DNA of 64,000 nt, from NCBI RefSeq assembly GCF_011799805.1, contig NZ_WXUB01000002.1, positions 806,001 through 870,000 on the forward strand. The letters run 5' to 3'. The DNA is from Maribellus sediminis (GTDB taxonomy: Bacteria; Bacteroidota; Bacteroidia; Bacteroidales; Prolixibacteraceae). This document shows, in pieces, positions 54,923 to 64,000 of the stretch. The position numbers were made by a program, and so were the translations under genes. The notes under the pieces are model-generated. The model was given only the letters and a program-made list of their open reading frames with translations, made no database searches and was not told the DNA's origin. Position 1 is the stretch's first letter; the number at the start of each line of letters is the position of its first letter.

Positions 54923-57184
54923 ATGTTCGATTTAGATCTTATCAAAAAAGTTTACTCGGAATTACCCGGGAAAGTGAGCAAGGCCAAAAAATTACTGAAT
55001 CGGCCAATGACCTACGCCGAAAAGATTTTATATGCACATCTTTTCGAAACACAGGAATTAGAAACGTTTAAACGAGGTGCCGATTATGTTGATTTTGCAC
55101 CCGACCGTGTTGCCATGCAGGATGCTACGGCACAAATGGCACTTCTTCAATTTATAAACTCAGGGAAGCCCCGAACGGCGGTTCCTTCAACCGTTCACTG
55201 CGATCACCTTATTCAGGCACATGTTGAGGGTAAAACCGACCTTACGGTTTCAAAAACTGCCAATAAAGAGGTATTCGACTTTTTGGAATCGGTTTCCAAT
55301 AAATACGGAATCGGTTTCTGGAAACCGGGTGCCGGAATCATTCACCAGGTAGTGCTCGAAAATTATGCCTTCCCGGGGGGAATGATGATCGGAACCGACT
55401 CGCATACCGTAAATGCAGGAGGATTGGGAATGGTAGCCATTGGTGTTGGCGGTGCCGACGCCGTTGACGTGATGGCAGGAATGGCCTGGGAACTTAAAAT
55501 GCCAAAAATGATCGGTGTAAAACTCACCGGCAAACTGAATGGCTGGACCGCTCCAAAGGATATTATACTGAAAGTGGCCGGGATTCTTACCGTTAAGGGT
55601 GGAACCGGTGCCATTATCGAATATTTTGGCGAAGGTGCAAAATCGCTTTCGGCAACCGGTAAAGGAACCATTTGCAACATGGGCGCCGAAGTGGGTGCCA
55701 CCACCAGTATTTTTGCCTATGACGAAAGCATGGAACGTTACCTGAAAGCAACAGGACGTGCCGAGGTTGCAGAAGCTGCCAGCAAAATAAAAGCTGACCT
55801 GGATTCGGATCCTGAAGTTTATGAGAATCCCGAAAACTATTACGATCAGTTGATCGAGATCGATTTGTCGAAACTGGAACCACATGTAAATGGTCCGTTC
55901 ACTCCCGACCGCGCTACACCTGTTTCAGAAATGAAAAAAGTGGCCAAGGAAAACGGCTGGCCGATGGAGGTTTCGGTTGGTTTAATTGGTAGCTGTACCA
56001 ACTCTTCGTACGAAGACATCTCGCGTGCAGCCTCAATTGCCAAACAGGCTGAAGAAAAAGGCCTGATCACAAAAGCTGAATTTACCATCACTCCGGGATC
56101 GGAACAGGTTCGTTATACCATCGAACGCGATGGATTTATTGATACGTTTGAAAAGATCGGAGGAAAAGTATTTGCCAATGCCTGTGGTCCTTGTATCGGA
56201 CAGTGGGCACGCGAAGGAGCCGACAAACAGGAGAAAAACACCATCGTTCACTCGTTTAACCGTAACTTCTCGAAACGTGCTGACGGTAATCCGAATACCC
56301 ATGCTTTTGTTACCTCGCCTGAACTGGTAACAGCACTGGCTATTGCCGGAAAACTGGATTTTAATCCGATTACCGACACCCTGACCAACAAAGATGGCGT
56401 AGAAGTTAAACTGGATGAACCAACCGGATACGAACTTCCTACCAAAGGTTTTGACGTTGCAGATCCCGGCTTCCAGGCTCCCGCCGAAGATGGTTCAGGA
56501 GTTGTTGTGAGCGTAGCAGAAGACTCAAACCGTTTGCAATTGCTCACACCATTCGCTCCGTGGAGTGGAGAAAATATTACAGGAGCAAAACTGCTGATAA
56601 AAGCAGCCGGGAAATGTACTACCGACCACATTTCAATGGCCGGACCATGGTTGCGTTACCGCGGGCACCTCGATAACATTTCAAACAATATGCTGATCGG
56701 TGCTGTGAATGCCTTTAACGGAGAAACCAACTCGGTTAAAAATCAACTGACCGGCGAATACGATGAAGTTCCAAAAGTTCAGCGTCAGTATAAAGAACAT
56801 GGAATTCCTACAGTTGTTATTGGCGACCAGAACTACGGTGAAGGATCGTCACGTGAGCACGCTGCTATGGAGCCACGTCACCTGGGAGTGAAAGCGGTAA
56901 TCGTTAAATCGTTTGCACGTATTCACGAAACCAACCTCAAAAAACAGGGTATGCTCGGATTGACATTCGACAATGAAAACGACTACGATCTGATCCAGGA
57001 AGACGATACGTTCAACTTTATCGATCTGGTTGATTTCGCACCCAACAAACAGCTGACCATTGAAGCAGTTCACGCGGATGGCTCAAAAGACACGATCAAG
57101 TTGAATCACACCTACAATCAGCAACAGATTGAGTGGTTTAAGGCAGGTTCGGCTTTGAATCTGATCAAACAACAAAATGCATAA
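54923..57184 (+). CDS. acnA: aconitate hydratase, mitochondrial type
   Basis: 753 residues. Iron-sulfur cysteines Cys358 ([11 protein letters not shown]), Cys421 and Cys424 ([11 protein letters not shown]) fall at the positions used for pig mitochondrial aconitase numbering. Other family motifs: [25 protein letters not shown], and in the swivel domain [19 protein letters not shown] and [17 protein letters not shown]. It interconverts citrate and isocitrate. Mitochondrial-like aconitase is known from Bacteroides fragilis. First gene of the cluster. Confidence 0.97.
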   Translation: MFDLDLIKKVYSELPGKVSKAKKLLNRPMTYAEKILYAHLFETQELETFKRGADYVDFAPDRVAMQDATAQMALLQFINSGKPRTAVPSTVHCDHLIQAHVEGKTDLTVSKTANKEVFDFLESVSNKYGIGFWKPGAGIIHQVVLENYAFPGGMMIGTDSHTVNAGGLGMVAIGVGGADAVDVMAGMAWELKMPKMIGVKLTGKLNGWTAPKDIILKVAGILTVKGGTGAIIEYFGEGAKSLSATGKGTICNMGAEVGATTSIFAYDESMERYLKATGRAEVAEAASKIKADLDSDPEVYENPENYYDQLIEIDLSKLEPHVNGPFTPDRATPVSEMKKVAKENGWPMEVSVGLIGSCTNSSYEDISRAASIAKQAEEKGLITKAEFTITPGSEQVRYTIERDGFIDTFEKIGGKVFANACGPCIGQWAREGADKQEKNTIVHSFNRNFSKRADGNPNTHAFVTSPELVTALAIAGKLDFNPITDTLTNKDGVEVKLDEPTGYELPTKGFDVADPGFQAPAEDGSGVVVSVAEDSNRLQLLTPFAPWSGENITGAKLLIKAAGKCTTDHISMAGPWLRYRGHLDNISNNMLIGAVNAFNGETNSVKNQLTGEYDEVPKVQRQYKEHGIPTVVIGDQNYGEGSSREHAAMEPRHLGVKAVIVKSFARIHETNLKKQGMLGLTFDNENDYDLIQEDDTFNFIDLVDFAPNKQLTIEAVHADGSKDTIKLNHTYNQQQIEWFKAGSALNLIKQQNA

Positions 57185-57212
57185 TAATCCTGAAAGGATA
57201 AAACTTGAATAA

Positions 57213-57232
57213 CCCCGGGCTTCAGCCCGGGG
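57213..57232. repeat. GC-rich hairpin after aconitase
   Basis: CCCCGGGCT-TC-AGCCCGGGG, a 9-bp perfect stem in the 181-bp gap. No T-run on either side, so it is more like a REP-type or mRNA-stability stem than a terminator. Confidence 0.5.
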
Positions 57233-57365
57233 AACAAACTCAAAATAGCAGCAAGGTGCATCCAATTCAGTAGATCGAAAATCTCAGGCAACCATGCGCC
57301 ACATAGAATAAGTAGATTGAAACACAATCAAAAATTAAATAACCAGTAAATTAATTAAGTAGACC

Positions 57366-58592
57366 ATGCAAAAAATTAAGGTACAAAATCCGGTCGTAGA
57401 ACTCGACGGTGATGAGATGACCCGGGTAATCTGGGATTTTATTAAACAAAAATTGATCCTTCCCTATCTTGACATTGAACTGAAATATTATGATTTGGGA
57501 ATGGAAAGCCGCGATGCAACCAACGACCAGATTACCATTGATGCAGCAAATGCAATCCATAAATATGGTGTTGGCGTAAAATGCGCCACCATTACACCCG
57601 ACGAAGCCAGGGTTGAAGAATTTGGCTTAAAGAAAATGTGGCGGTCGCCCAACGGAACGATTCGTAATATACTTGGAGGAACCGTTTTCCGTGAACCCAT
57701 TATGATTCAGAATGTACCCCGCCTGGTACCGGGATGGAAAAAACCTATTTGCATTGGTCGTCATGCTTTTGGCGATCAGTATAAAGCCACCGACTTTGTG
57801 ACCAAAGGAAAAGGGAAACTGACCATCACCTTTACTCCTGAAGATGGAAGTGAGCCTATTTCGTACGAAGTTTACGATTTTGAAGGCGACGGTGTAGCAA
57901 TGTCGATGTACAACACTGATGAATCGATTCGCGGATTTGCACGTTCATGCATGAATATGGCCCTTGAGAAAAAATGGCCGTTGTACATGTCAACAAAAAA
58001 TACCATTCTGAAAGCTTACGATGGTCGTTTCAAAGACATCTTCCAGGAAGTTTACGAAACGCAGTTTAAAGAGCATTTTGAAGAAGCCGGAATCACCTAC
58101 GAACATCGTTTGATCGATGATATGGTAGCCGCTGCACTAAAATGGGAAGGTGGTTTTGTTTGGGCCTGTAAAAACTACGACGGCGACGTACAGAGCGATA
58201 CTGTTGCCCAGGGATTTGGTTCGCTTGGTTTGATGACTTCAACACTGGTTACGCCTGACGGGCATACCATGGAAGCTGAAGCAGCGCACGGAACCGTTAC
58301 ACGTCATTACCGTCAACACCAGCAGGGAAAACCAACATCTACCAATCCAATCGCATCCATTTTTGCGTGGACCCGTGGGCTGGCATTCCGTGGCAAACTC
58401 GACGAAAACGAGGAACTGATCAAATTTGCGCATGCACTTGAAGAAGTATGTATCGAAACGGTGGAATCTGGGAAAATGACCAAAGACCTCGCGCTGATCG
58501 TTCATGGTAAAGCATTAAAAGAAGAGCATTACTTAACCACAGAACAATTTCTGGAAGCACTGGATGAAAATTTACAGGCAAAGCTGAATTAG
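57366..58592 (+). CDS. icd: NADP-dependent isocitrate dehydrogenase, eukaryotic (dimeric) type
   Basis: 408 residues, the length of eukaryotic IDH1. Motifs: [35 protein letters not shown], the catalytic arginine block [18 protein letters not shown], and [25 protein letters not shown]. The NADP site [12 protein letters not shown] has the Arg-His pair that binds the 2'-phosphate in human IDH1, so NADP is predicted. It oxidises isocitrate to 2-oxoglutarate and CO2. Its role may be biosynthetic NADPH and glutamate supply. Confidence 0.95.
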   Translation: MQKIKVQNPVVELDGDEMTRVIWDFIKQKLILPYLDIELKYYDLGMESRDATNDQITIDAANAIHKYGVGVKCATITPDEARVEEFGLKKMWRSPNGTIRNILGGTVFREPIMIQNVPRLVPGWKKPICIGRHAFGDQYKATDFVTKGKGKLTITFTPEDGSEPISYEVYDFEGDGVAMSMYNTDESIRGFARSCMNMALEKKWPLYMSTKNTILKAYDGRFKDIFQEVYETQFKEHFEEAGITYEHRLIDDMVAAALKWEGGFVWACKNYDGDVQSDTVAQGFGSLGLMTSTLVTPDGHTMEAEAAHGTVTRHYRQHQQGKPTSTNPIASIFAWTRGLAFRGKLDENEELIKFAHALEEVCIETVESGKMTKDLALIVHGKALKEEHYLTTEQFLEALDENLQAKLN

Positions 58593-58596
58593 ATGC

Positions 58597-58721
58597 ACGC
58601 AGATAGCGCAGAATGGGCTGATTGCATTTATGTGTTGTTTTGAGTTTTAATAAGAAAAAATAGTATCTTAAAAGCAAAATGAAACTAACCTGAATCTGCG
58701 TAAATTGGCATAATCAGCGTG
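58597..58721. repeat. CGCAGAT/CGCTGATT inverted repeat between the two dehydrogenases
   Basis: CGCAGAT (58598-58604) and GCTGATT on the left face AATCTGCG and AATCAGCG on the right as imperfect inverted copies. Such ACGCAGATT/ACGCTGATT repeats are common between Bacteroidota genes. It takes up most of the 158-bp gap, so the second dehydrogenase may have separate expression. Confidence 0.45.
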
Positions 58722-58750
58722 AAAAAATAATTTGAAAGAAAAAAATGTAA

Positions 58751-60016
58751 ATGTCAGATAGAATAAAAATAGAAGACGGTAAGCTGATCGTTCCCGATAA
58801 ACCCACCATACCTTTTATCGAGGGCGATGGAATTGGGAAAGACATTACCGGACCTTCTCAAAGGGTAATCGATGCCGCTGTAAAAAAAGCGTATGGAGCT
58901 ACCCGGCAGCTTATGTGGAAAGAGGTTTTGGCGGGAGAAAAAGCTTATAAGGAAACAGGCAATTATCTTCCGGAAGAAACTCTGGATGCTTTTAAGGAAT
59001 ACCTGATCGGAATTAAAGGACCGCTGCAAACACCGGTTGGCGAAGGTATCCGGTCGTTGAATGTGGCCTTGCGGCAGACTCTCGATCTTTATGTTTGCCT
59101 GCGTCCGGTGCGCTGGTTCAAGGGCGTGCCCTCTCCTATTCGCTACCCTTCGCTGGTCGATATGCATATTTTCAGGGAAAACACAGAAGATATTTATGCC
59201 GGTATTGAATACCAGGTTGGCGATGAAAAAAACAAGAAGTTCCGCGATTTTCTGATCAATGAAATGGGTGTTGATAAAATTCGTTTTCCGGAATCCTCGT
59301 CATTCGGTGTTAAACCAATATCGAAAGACGGTTCGGAACGATTAACAAAAGCAGCCATTGAATATGCCGTTCAGCGGAATTTACCTTCGGTAACCATTGT
59401 TCACAAGGGCAATATTATGAAATATACCGAAGGCGCTTTTAAAAACTGGAGTTACGATCTGGCAGAGACGGAATTTGGCGAACAGACATTTACCTGGCGG
59501 CAATACGAAAACCTGAAAAAAGACAAAGGTCAGCTGGATGCCGACAAAGCTTTGGAAGAAGCAAAATCAGCCGGCAAGGTTATCGTAAAAGACTGCATAA
59601 CCGACGCGTTTTTACAGGAATCGTTGCTACACCCCTGGGATCACTCAGTAATCGCTACAATGAACCTGAACGGTGATTATATCTCCGATCAGCTGGCAGC
59701 GATGGTTGGCGGAATCGGAATTTCGCCGGGAGCCAACATCAATTACAACAGTGGTTACGCTATTTTTGAAGCTACGCACGGTACTGCTCCAAATATTGCC
59801 GGAACAGGAAAAGCAAATCCGGGTTCCTTAATACTTTCAGGAGTAATGATGCTCGAATACCTTGGATGGGATGAAGCAGCAGAGCACGTTTACGATGCAC
59901 TGGAACACGTTTTTGCAAAACGTAAAGTAACTTCCGATCTGCACGCGCAAATGGAAGGTGCCACTTTATTGTCGACTTCCGAATTTGCGGATGAGATCAT
60001 TAAAAATATTCATTAA
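58751..60016 (+). CDS. icd: isocitrate dehydrogenase, E. coli Icd type, predicted NAD-preferring
   Basis: 421 residues, bacterial Icd fold: [53 protein letters not shown], and FEATHGTAP. In E. coli the NADP 2'-phosphate is held by Lys344, Tyr345, Tyr391 and Arg395. An ungapped alignment gives Asn348, Ile349, Ser395 and Ala399 here, so all four are lost; Ile at the second position is typical of NAD-linked relatives. Substrate residues are kept. Predicted to make NADH in the TCA cycle. Placed between the NADP-type enzyme and citrate synthase. Confidence 0.93.
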   Translation: MSDRIKIEDGKLIVPDKPTIPFIEGDGIGKDITGPSQRVIDAAVKKAYGATRQLMWKEVLAGEKAYKETGNYLPEETLDAFKEYLIGIKGPLQTPVGEGIRSLNVALRQTLDLYVCLRPVRWFKGVPSPIRYPSLVDMHIFRENTEDIYAGIEYQVGDEKNKKFRDFLINEMGVDKIRFPESSSFGVKPISKDGSERLTKAAIEYAVQRNLPSVTIVHKGNIMKYTEGAFKNWSYDLAETEFGEQTFTWRQYENLKKDKGQLDADKALEEAKSAGKVIVKDCITDAFLQESLLHPWDHSVIATMNLNGDYISDQLAAMVGGIGISPGANINYNSGYAIFEATHGTAPNIAGTGKANPGSLILSGVMMLEYLGWDEAAEHVYDALEHVFAKRKVTSDLHAQMEGATLLSTSEFADEIIKNIH

Positions 60017-60048
60017 GAATTAGACGAATAACATAATAACTAAAACAG

Positions 60049-61368
60049 ATGGAATACATTAAGTACAGATTTTATCAGAAAGCCAATAAGTGCGCTAAGG
60101 AGTTTCAACGACTTAAAAACGAACATGCCGACGTCGTTTTAGGGCAAGTAACACTCGGACAAGTACTTACCGGAATGAAAGGAATTCCGCTCCTGGTAAC
60201 CGACACATCAAAATTAGATCCTGAAGAAGGAATCCGTTTTAAAGGATATTCGATTACTGAATTGCAGGAAAAACTTCCTAAAATTAATCCCGAAGGAGAA
60301 CCACTTCCCGAAGGACTGCTTTATTTGATGTTGATTGGCGAAATACCGTCGCATGAAGATGCGATGAACTTATCAAGAGACCTGGCTACCAGGGCTCACG
60401 TTCCACAACACACTTTCGATGTGATTGACGCCATGCCAAAAAGTTCGAAACCAATGACACAATTCAGTGCAGCCATATTATCGATGGCAACTGAATCGAC
60501 CTTTCAAAAGGCATATCGTGCAGGGGTTAATAAAAAGTATTTTTGGGATGCGACCTACGAGGATATAATGAACCTCATCGCACGTTTACCTCGTATCGCA
60601 GCATACATTTATCGTCGTCAGTTCTACAACAGCGATCATATTCAACCTAATCCACGTCTCGACTGGGCCGGAAACCTGGCACACATGATGGGTTTCGACT
60701 CTGAAGATATTCGTCGCTTGTTCCGTTTGTACATGCTGATCCATGCCGACCATGAAGGTGGAAACGTATCAGCACACACAGCTCACCTTGTAGGTTCGGC
60801 TTTAAGCAATCCATATTATGCTTACGCTGCTGCCATGACAGGATTGGCCGGTCCCTTGCACGGTTTCGCCAACCAGGATGTTATTTTCTGGATTTTTGAG
60901 ATGATCGAACAATTGGATACAGATACTCCAACCGACGAACAGGTTGCTGATTATTGTAAGAAAACGCTGGAAAGTGGCCGGGTAATTCCGGGATACGGAC
61001 ACGCAGTTCTTAGAAAAACTGATCCACGTTTTACGGCTCAGCAAAAATTTGCCGATAAATACATAAAAGACGACAAAATGGTGAACCTTGCTAATCAACT
61101 GTATCGTGTGGTTCCACCAATTTTAGGATCGGTTGGAAAGATCAAAAATCCATGGCCAAACGTGGATGCATACAGCGGAGCATTACTCTACCATTATGGT
61201 ATAAAAGAATATACATTCTACACTGTGCTGTTTGGTGTTTCACGTTCACTTGGTGTATTGGCATCGTTGGTTAACGACCGTATTTACGGTATGCCAATCG
61301 AACGTCCTACTTCGTACCCGCTTAGCTGGTTCAAAGAACGGGCTGAAGGCACTCCCGGAGAATGCTAA
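60049..61368 (+). CDS. gltA: citrate synthase, mitochondrial/eukaryotic type
   Basis: 439 residues. Catalytic His271 (GLAGPLHGFANQ), His318 (IPGYGHAVLRKTDPRF) and Asp373 (PNVDAYSGALL). The motif PGYGHAVLRKTDPR and the C-terminal YTVLFGVSRSLGVLA match mitochondrial citrate synthase rather than the hexameric GltA type. Condenses acetyl-CoA and oxaloacetate. 32 bp after icd, so likely co-transcribed. Confidence 0.96.
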   Translation: MEYIKYRFYQKANKCAKEFQRLKNEHADVVLGQVTLGQVLTGMKGIPLLVTDTSKLDPEEGIRFKGYSITELQEKLPKINPEGEPLPEGLLYLMLIGEIPSHEDAMNLSRDLATRAHVPQHTFDVIDAMPKSSKPMTQFSAAILSMATESTFQKAYRAGVNKKYFWDATYEDIMNLIARLPRIAAYIYRRQFYNSDHIQPNPRLDWAGNLAHMMGFDSEDIRRLFRLYMLIHADHEGGNVSAHTAHLVGSALSNPYYAYAAAMTGLAGPLHGFANQDVIFWIFEMIEQLDTDTPTDEQVADYCKKTLESGRVIPGYGHAVLRKTDPRFTAQQKFADKYIKDDKMVNLANQLYRVVPPILGSVGKIKNPWPNVDAYSGALLYHYGIKEYTFYTVLFGVSRSLGVLASLVNDRIYGMPIERPTSYPLSWFKERAEGTPGEC

Positions 61369-61384
61369 TAACTGATATAAGCAT

Positions 61385-61416
61385 AAAAAAACCCGGCTCG
61401 ATGGCCGGGTTTTTTA
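61385..61416. terminator. bidirectional terminator after citrate synthase
   Basis: AAAAAACCCGGC and GCCGGGTTTTTT form a perfect stem with loop TCGATG, flanked by A- and T-runs. It separates the TCA cluster from the convergent redox cluster. Confidence 0.9.
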
Positions 61417-61437
61417 TTTTCATGACGTATTCGCTAT

Positions 61438-62019
61438 TTACAGCTTTGTTACAAACTCATTCAGCTCTTTTCTGCTTCGTTTAGCTCTTTCCCTCGAACG
61501 GTAAGGTTCTTCCAGATCGTCAGGATTACCAAGGTAACCAAGTACTCCCATACAAAATGGAACCTGATCATCTGATAATTCCAGTGTATCAATCAACCGG
61601 TCTGCATCAAAACCTCCCAGAATATGACCGTAAACATCCTGTGATGCTGCCTGTAAAAGCAACTGGGCATTAGCCATTCCCAGGTCGTGCGCCGCATTTC
61701 GGTTTACCCTTCCGTTACGTTCGTAATACCTGTTATACAAGGCAACAAAAATAACAGCTGCATCTTTGGTCCAGGGCTGGTTTCCCTCCATCAAACAATC
61801 CCACAGCTGGTCGAAAGCAGGCGTTCCACGTTCAGCATAAATATATTGCCAGGGCTGTTCATTCATGGCACTCGGGGCCCACGATGCTGCCGTGAAAATG
61901 CTGTTTATTGTTTCTTCAGAAATAAGATCCTGCGAAAATGCCCTCGGACTCCATCTTTTCTGAATCAATGGGTCAATAGCTGTTTCGGTAAAAGGTTTTT
62001 TGATTTCCAGTGTTTCCAT
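61438..62019 (-). CDS. nitroreductase family protein
   Basis: 193 residues. FMN-binding motif RWSPRAFSQDLISEE near the N-terminus, AASWAPSAMNEQPWQYIYA, and GMANAQLLLQAASQ with VPFCMGVLGYLG. Members reduce nitro or enone compounds with NAD(P)H. One base after the pirin stop, so translationally linked. Confidence 0.92.
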   Translation of the reverse strand: METLEIKKPFTETAIDPLIQKRWSPRAFSQDLISEETINSIFTAASWAPSAMNEQPWQYIYAERGTPAFDQLWDCLMEGNQPWTKDAAVIFVALYNRYYERNGRVNRNAAHDLGMANAQLLLQAASQDVYGHILGGFDADRLIDTLELSDDQVPFCMGVLGYLGNPDDLEEPYRSRERAKRSRKELNEFVTKL

Positions 62020-62020
62020 T

Positions 62021-62917
62021 TTAATTGTTTATTTGCATCGGGACTTCCATCAATAATAGTCTCGAACTGGTATTACTAGTAACTTCAAGTTCATCAACAT
62101 TCCAAATCCCCAAACCATCTCTTCGTTCGAGTTGTTGTCCGTTAATCGATACTTCACCTTCAATCACAAAAACGTAAACTCCGTTTTCAGAATCATTTAA
62201 TTTGTAAGTACTTTGCTTTCCTTCCTCAAAAGTTGCCAGGTTGAACCAGGCATTTTGATGGATCCAAACACCTTGATCTTCAGGATTTGGAGAAAGTATC
62301 TGGTAAAACTCGTTTTCCTTTTTAATATCACGGAGTGAAATTTGATCGTAACGGGGCGTCACATTCTTTTTATTCGGGAATACCCAAATCTGAAGCAGCT
62401 TTACAGCCTTATCATCATTCGGATTGAATTCGCTGTGGTAGACCCCTGTACCGGCACTCATTACCTGAACATCGCCTTGTTTAATGATTTCATTGTTCCC
62501 CATATTGTCTTTATGCTCCAGGTCACCTTCCAGGGGAATCGTAATAATTTCCATGTTGTCATGAGGGTGCATTCCGAAACCTTTTCCCGCTGCTACATAA
62601 TCGTCGTTCAAAACCCGTAAGGTTCCAAAGTGGACACGTTCAGCATTGTAATAATTGGCAAAACTGAACGTATGATACGTTTTCAACCAACCATGATCGG
62701 CACTCCCCCGTGAATCAGCTTTGTGCAAAATTGTTTTCATGATTTTCTCCTCTCTTTCTTGTTCTGTTTCTGTTTGTGTGCCCGAAGTTGACTGGGCAAA
62801 AAGTTCACCGAAGCCGAATACCAGCGAAAACGCCAGTATTCCAACTCCGGTAACTAAAGCCTTTCGGCCTGGTTCCTCTTCCCCACTATACCGGTTTAAA
62901 TTACCGGATCTACTCAT
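62021..62917 (-). CDS. pirin family protein with N-terminal membrane leader
   Basis: 298 residues from ATG 62917. The cupin pirin core begins at residue 60 (MKTILHKADSRG), with metal ligands in GMHPHDNMEI and the GTGVYHSEFNPND loop. Residues 1-59 add a charged start (GEEEPGRKA) and a hydrophobic segment (about 20-40) ending FAQS, like a signal peptide. A second start (62740) behind GAGGAG would give a standard 239-residue pirin. The long form fits the 24-bp gap from yceI; both may be used. Some pirins show quercetinase activity or act on transcription; here it lies in a redox cluster. Confidence 0.85.
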   Translation of the reverse strand: MSRSGNLNRYSGEEEPGRKALVTGVGILAFSLVFGFGELFAQSTSGTQTETEQEREEKIMKTILHKADSRGSADHGWLKTYHTFSFANYYNAERVHFGTLRVLNDDYVAAGKGFGMHPHDNMEIITIPLEGDLEHKDNMGNNEIIKQGDVQVMSAGTGVYHSEFNPNDDKAVKLLQIWVFPNKKNVTPRYDQISLRDIKKENEFYQILSPNPEDQGVWIHQNAWFNLATFEEGKQSTYKLNDSENGVYVFVIEGEVSINGQQLERRDGLGIWNVDELEVTSNTSSRLLLMEVPMQINN

Positions 62918-62941
62918 TGTTTAATGTTTTATGTCTTTTTA

Positions 62942-63559
62942 TTAAAGCGAAGTAAGTTCTTCAGCTGATTTGGCAACCAGGTCGAATTTAATCTCAAATT
63001 CGTCGTATATCAGGTTGTCGCCCAAATCGGTGAAAAATTTACCCGAACGAAAACGAATGTCCCATTTTGTACGGTCGAGTACTGCAGTTCCGCTTGCAAT
63101 TAAGGTACCGTCAACAACTTTTGTTTCTACCGGGAATTCAACTTCGTGGGTAATTCCTTTAATGGTCAGGTCGCCCGTTACAACACTTTTAGCGCCTGAT
63201 GCTTTTACTGATTTAACTTTTAAAGTTGCCACCGGGTGTTTTTCAACCGAAAAGAAATCGTCGGACTTCAGGTGACCAACCAATTTATCTTTCCATTCAC
63301 CCTGCATATCGGTACTTTCAATTGTTGTCATATCCATATTGATCACACCTCCATCGAGTTTACCGTCTTTCAGAACTACCGAACCATCACCAATTACAAC
63401 ATACCCGGTGTGCTCGCCAGTTACTTTTTTCCCTGTCCAGTAAACCTTGCTGGCTTTGGTGTCAACTTTTAATTCCGATTTATCACCCGGCTTCACCGAT
63501 GCGAGTGCTACACTCGCACTTAATACTATTGCTGCTGCAAATACAAATGCTCTTTTCAT
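62942..63559 (-). CDS. YceI family periplasmic lipid-binding protein
   Basis: 205 residues from ATG 63559; a longer frame would need a TTG start 9 bp upstream. Signal peptide (MKRAFVFAAAIVLSASVALA), then the YceI lipocalin-like fold: DTKASKVYWTGKKVTGEH, GGVINMDMTTIESTDM, SDDFFSVEKHPVATLKV, TGDLTIKGITHEVEFPVE, FDRTKWDIRFRSGKF-like region. YceI binds polyprenyl-type lipids and is linked to base or acid stress. Head of the pirin-nitroreductase genes. Confidence 0.93.
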   Translation of the reverse strand: MKRAFVFAAAIVLSASVALASVKPGDKSELKVDTKASKVYWTGKKVTGEHTGYVVIGDGSVVLKDGKLDGGVINMDMTTIESTDMQGEWKDKLVGHLKSDDFFSVEKHPVATLKVKSVKASGAKSVVTGDLTIKGITHEVEFPVETKVVDGTLIASGTAVLDRTKWDIRFRSGKFFTDLGDNLIYDEFEIKFDLVAKSAEELTSL

Positions 63560-63594
63560 TTCTTTCAATTTTTAGATTTACAATTATTTTAGTG

Positions 63595-63602
63595 CAAACA
63601 TA
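63595..63602 (-). promoter_or_regulatory. -7 box of the yceI-pirin-nitroreductase operon
   Basis: Minus strand TATGTTTG, exact TAnnTTTG, 35 bp above the yceI ATG. No clear -33. Confidence 0.5.
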
Positions 63603-63652
63603 GTGCAGCTAAAAACCGAAAAAAATAAACTAGTTTAATAAATACAGACTTT

Positions 63653-64000
63653 TTAGTCTTTTTTTGCTCTTTTTGCAAGTATTTTACTTAAAAACACGGG
63701 CGTCACACCCAGGTATGACGAAATTTGGTATTGAGGAAGACGTTGTATTAGACCCGGATGATCAGCCACTAATTCCTCATAATTTTCCTCGGCGGTTTTC
63801 GAAAGAATGGAGACAAATCGTTTTTGAAGAAAAACATACGATTTCCGTATATATTGAGCCAGTTTAATGTAGCGTTTGTAAAGTACATTAAAATCCTCTT
63901 CTGCAATAGAATAAACGATACTGTCCTCAACTGTTTCAATGTAATAAGGTGTTTCAGCCGGAGTTCCAAGGTCACCTATCCACTGCCGTTCAGAAGCAAA
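63653..64000 (-). CDS. Crp/Fnr family transcription regulator, C-terminal part only
   Basis: The last 115 codons are in the window; the 5' end lies beyond base 64000. The frame reads from FASERQWIGDLG through the helix region YKRYIKLAQYIRKSYVFLQKR to a winged-helix recognition segment RLPQYQISSYLGVTPVFLS, ending at TAA 63653. This is the standard C-terminal half of Bacteroidota Crp/Fnr proteins: end of the cyclic-nucleotide-like domain plus HTH. It stops 94 bp before the yceI ATG on the same strand, so it may regulate that cluster. Confidence 0.85.
   Translation of the reverse strand, partial: FASERQWIGDLGTPAETPYYIETVEDSIVYSIAEEDFNVLYKRYIKLAQYIRKSYVFLQKRFVSILSKTAEENYEELVADHPGLIQRLPQYQISSYLGVTPVFLSKILAKRAKKD

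Noticed and set aside
57213-57232. Terminator after aconitase
   Set aside because: Stable stem but no T-run on either strand; listed as a repeat instead.
63664-63867. 67-codon plus-strand frame near the window end
   Set aside because: Lies antisense to the clear Crp/Fnr C-terminus, which has a recognisable HTH.

Overview
The window is a chromosomal segment from a Bacteroidota bacterium, most likely class Bacteroidia near Marinilabiliales/Prolixibacteraceae; I infer this from content only. The signs are a short RpoD of about 286 residues, promoters of the TTTG-N20-TAnnTTTG kind rather than the E. coli kind, weak Shine-Dalgarno use, a complete Bat (aerotolerance) operon, TonB-dependent outer-membrane proteins, a GH78 rhamnosidase and a mitochondrial-type citrate synthase/aconitase/isocitrate dehydrogenase cluster. 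The gene set is mostly housekeeping. I see no tRNA, rRNA, prophage, CRISPR array or complete insertion sequence.

Layout. 1-4.0 kb (minus): glycan genes, a truncated two-domain DUF1080 protein and a GH78 alpha-L-rhamnosidase. 4.3-8.0 kb (plus): two secreted M14-like carboxypeptidases, the first lacking every zinc ligand. 8.3-12.0 kb (minus): MDP-1-like phosphatase, BamA/TamA-like barrel, M28 peptidase. 12.3-18.3 kb: an unknown protein, superoxide dismutase, a MATE exporter, a Tat/lipoprotein SGNH hydrolase, a TonB-C/TPR protein behind three 20-bp-spaced repeats, and a flavodiiron protein. 18.4-23.4 kb: a palindromic MITE/REPIN-like element, then envelope genes (mltG, murB, glycosyltransferase), a RelE/ParE-like toxin-antitoxin pair and ftsE. 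23.6-28.5 kb: a large TPR protein with a plugless outer-membrane barrel. 28.6-35.5 kb: gyrB with a structured leader, a LOG-family enzyme, an HtrA protease, rpoD and a cation/proton antiporter.

35.7-39.3 kb (minus) is a vitamin B12 uptake unit: cobalamin riboswitch, BtuB-like receptor and a PKD-beta-propeller surface lipoprotein resembling BtuG. A histidine kinase and stand-alone receiver follow on the plus strand, converging on truA. 41.9-50.5 kb is the Bat operon (moxR, DUF58, DUF4381-like, batA-batE), followed by a NYN-OST-HTH protein and a secreted Asp-box propeller protein. 54.9-61.4 kb carries aconitase, two isocitrate dehydrogenases of different subfamilies and citrate synthase. 61.4-64 kb (minus) is a redox/stress cluster: a truncated Crp/Fnr regulator, a YceI protein, a pirin with a membrane leader and a nitroreductase.

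Together the genes suggest a polysaccharide- and peptide-using, oxygen-tolerant anaerobe or facultative organism: SOD, flavodiiron protein and the Bat operon for oxygen defence, an oxidative TCA branch and B12 scavenging. No single undescribed system dominates. The best leads are the M14 enzyme/pseudoenzyme pair, the predicted cofactor split between adjacent isocitrate dehydrogenases, the PKD-BtuG fusion under a riboswitch whose side arm is a repeat palindrome, and the LytTR-like triple repeat.
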